Positions 5,580 to 6,651 of a stretch of 6,651 nt of DNA are shown here, one piece after another. Made by a program: the position numbers and the translations under genes. The DNA lies in the NCBI GenBank assembly GCA_003151875.1, contig PLYW01000258.1, positions 7,300 to 13,950 of the forward strand, written 5' to 3'. Under the pieces are notes generated by a model, which was given only the letters and a program-made list of their open reading frames with translations, was not told where the DNA came from and made no database searches. Position 1 is the stretch's first letter. Each line of letters starts with the position of its first letter. Source of the DNA: Acidobacteriaceae bacterium. GTDB taxonomy: Bacteria; Acidobacteriota; Terriglobia; Terriglobales; Acidobacteriaceae.

Positions 5580-6651
5580 TCATTGTTTATCCGCGGCCTT
5601 GAACGCGGCCCAGGGATTGCCCTTCATGTCGCGCAAGACGGACCGCTGCCAGTCAAATTCGGGGTGCTCCTTCAGGAATTTGTCAACGATGAAATCCTCC
5701 CCACAAGGGTAACCGGCTTTGGCTTGCAGGCTCATGTTCTTCGCCATGGTGCTGTCAGCGGCCTGGGCCGTTACGGCGCCGTCAGGAGCATACGGTGGCC
5801 GCTCCCACTCGGGCGCGCCTCGTGGCGAGTTGGCGAGGTGGCCGCAGAGGGAACGTTCGTCGCGGTCTTCCTTGCCTTCGTAGCTGTCCCAGTGGTCGGC
5901 GAGAAATTTCTTCGCCATCTCGACATCGATCTGTCCCTTGTTCTGTGCCATCAGTTCCTGCCAGCGCTGGTGACGGGCATTCATTGAGCTGCCCATGTTG
6001 TTGGGATCGAAGTCGGTTTCTTTCTTGATGAAGTCAGGGTCGCTGGGAAAATTTGACCCAACGAAATAGCCGTCCTTGGTCCGCCATACGCGATGCAGGT
6101 TCAGGCCGATCTCAAAGCGCGCAATTTCACCGGTCTTGTTGTCGGCCAGCAGCCAGTCATTGGCGTATCCGCCATTGTTATGGTCCAGCATGATCCCCAC
6201 ATACTCATCGATCGAGCTGGCGTACTGCATTGCCCGGCGCGCCCGCACAAACTCAGGCACCCCGTTGGGATCGAACAGCGCGTAGCCGGTGATGGTGGTC
6301 TCGGTCACCATGAGTCCGGCGGAATTGATGCCGAAGTCATCGTCGCTCACGATCACCCCTGGGAAACCATCGGTCAGCATGTGGTAACCGTGGGTAGGAA
6401 CAATGTCGAAGATGACGGTCCAGCGGCTACCCGTGGCAATGTCGCTCCAGTTGCTGTGAGCAATGACTGGCTTGTGGTCCCTGGTCATCGAGCCGGTCGC
6501 AACCAGTGCGCTGCAGTTTCCCGGCGCCTTCAAGACCGGCGCATCAGCCCGCTTTTCCTGTTTGTTCAGCCACGGAACGTAGTAGTCAGGAAGTTCTTCC
6601 ATGGCGTTCAACGCCACCACGTCCCACAGATCCAGGTTTACGCCATGGGCG
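5580..6651 (-). CDS. C45/phospholipase B-like Ntn-hydrolase, N-terminus outside the window
   Basis: The minus-strand frame runs from the stop at 5580-5582 to the right edge without a break, giving 356 visible residues. The ten codons beyond the nearest possible start (AHGVNLDLWD) still look like family sequence, so the gene begins outside the window. The likely N-terminal nucleophile is Cys46 in Gly-Asn-Cys-Ser-Ala-Leu-Val (codon 6513-6515), exposed by self-cleavage after Asn45 as in C45 acyltransferases and phospholipase B-like proteins. Supporting motifs are AHSNWSD (64-70), the GFPGVIVSDDDFGIN block (95-109), SAGLMVTETTI (110-120) and YANDWLLAD (162-170), which resemble phospholipase B-like domains. 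Such enzymes hydrolyse linear amide or ester bonds; the substrate here is unknown. A signal peptide would be in the missing part, so location cannot be judged. Neighbours give no strong clue. Superfamily call is firm, subfamily less so. Confidence 0.82.
   Translation of the reverse strand, partial: AHGVNLDLWDVVALNAMEELPDYYVPWLNKQEKRADAPVLKAPGNCSALVATGSMTRDHKPVIAHSNWSDIATGSRWTVIFDIVPTHGYHMLTDGFPGVIVSDDDFGINSAGLMVTETTITGYALFDPNGVPEFVRARRAMQYASSIDEYVGIMLDHNNGGYANDWLLADNKTGEIARFEIGLNLHRVWRTKDGYFVGSNFPSDPDFIKKETDFDPNNMGSSMNARHQRWQELMAQNKGQIDVEMAKKFLADHWDSYEGKEDRDERSLCGHLANSPRGAPEWERPPYAPDGAVTAQAADSTMAKNMSLQAKAGYPCGEDFIVDKFLKEHPEFDWQRSVLRDMKGNPWAAFKAADKQ

Noticed and set aside
5071..5987. Plus-strand open frames (5071-5712 and 5487-5987) across the DoxX and hydrolase genes
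   Set aside because: They are antisense to two well-supported genes, lack a good ribosome binding site and show no family motif.

Overview
The window carries six genes, two of them cut by the window edges. High GC, tightly packed or overlapping genes, and a TolC-family protein with a long glycine-rich segment ending in a Leu-Val-Gln-Ser-Thr-Leu-Gly-Ala-Gly stretch suggest an Acidobacteriota (Terriglobia-like) chromosome. That placement rests on recalled family features, not on a search. No rRNA, tRNA, insertion sequence, CRISPR array or phage gene was seen.

The left three quarters (1-4958, + strand) reads as one operon: the C-terminal end of an ABC transporter ATPase (1-129), a TolC/OEP outer-membrane efflux protein (126-2105), an NtrC-type sigma-54-dependent response regulator (2117-3538) and an NtrY/NtrB-like membrane histidine kinase (3528-4958). 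The junctions are an ATGA overlap, an 11-nt gap and an 11-nt overlap, so the genes are very probably co-transcribed and partly translationally coupled. The inferred logic is a trans-envelope exporter encoded with its own two-component system. The promoter, and so any sigma-54 site controlling the operon, lies upstream of the window.

The right quarter (4987-6651, - strand) converges on the operon. It holds a C45/phospholipase B-like N-terminal-nucleophile hydrolase (5' end outside the window), a 149-nt gap with a perfect short inverted repeat, and a small DoxX-family membrane protein with a strong Shine-Dalgarno sequence. Whether these two work together is unclear.

No wholly new system is evident. 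The points most worth a second look are in the regulator (GAFTDA in place of GAFTGA, and an enlarged phosphoacceptor loop in the receiver domain), in the TolC protein (glycine-rich insert and a Cys-Cys pair in a predicted surface loop), in the nearly absent periplasmic sensor of the kinase, and in the bacterial phospholipase B-like hydrolase.
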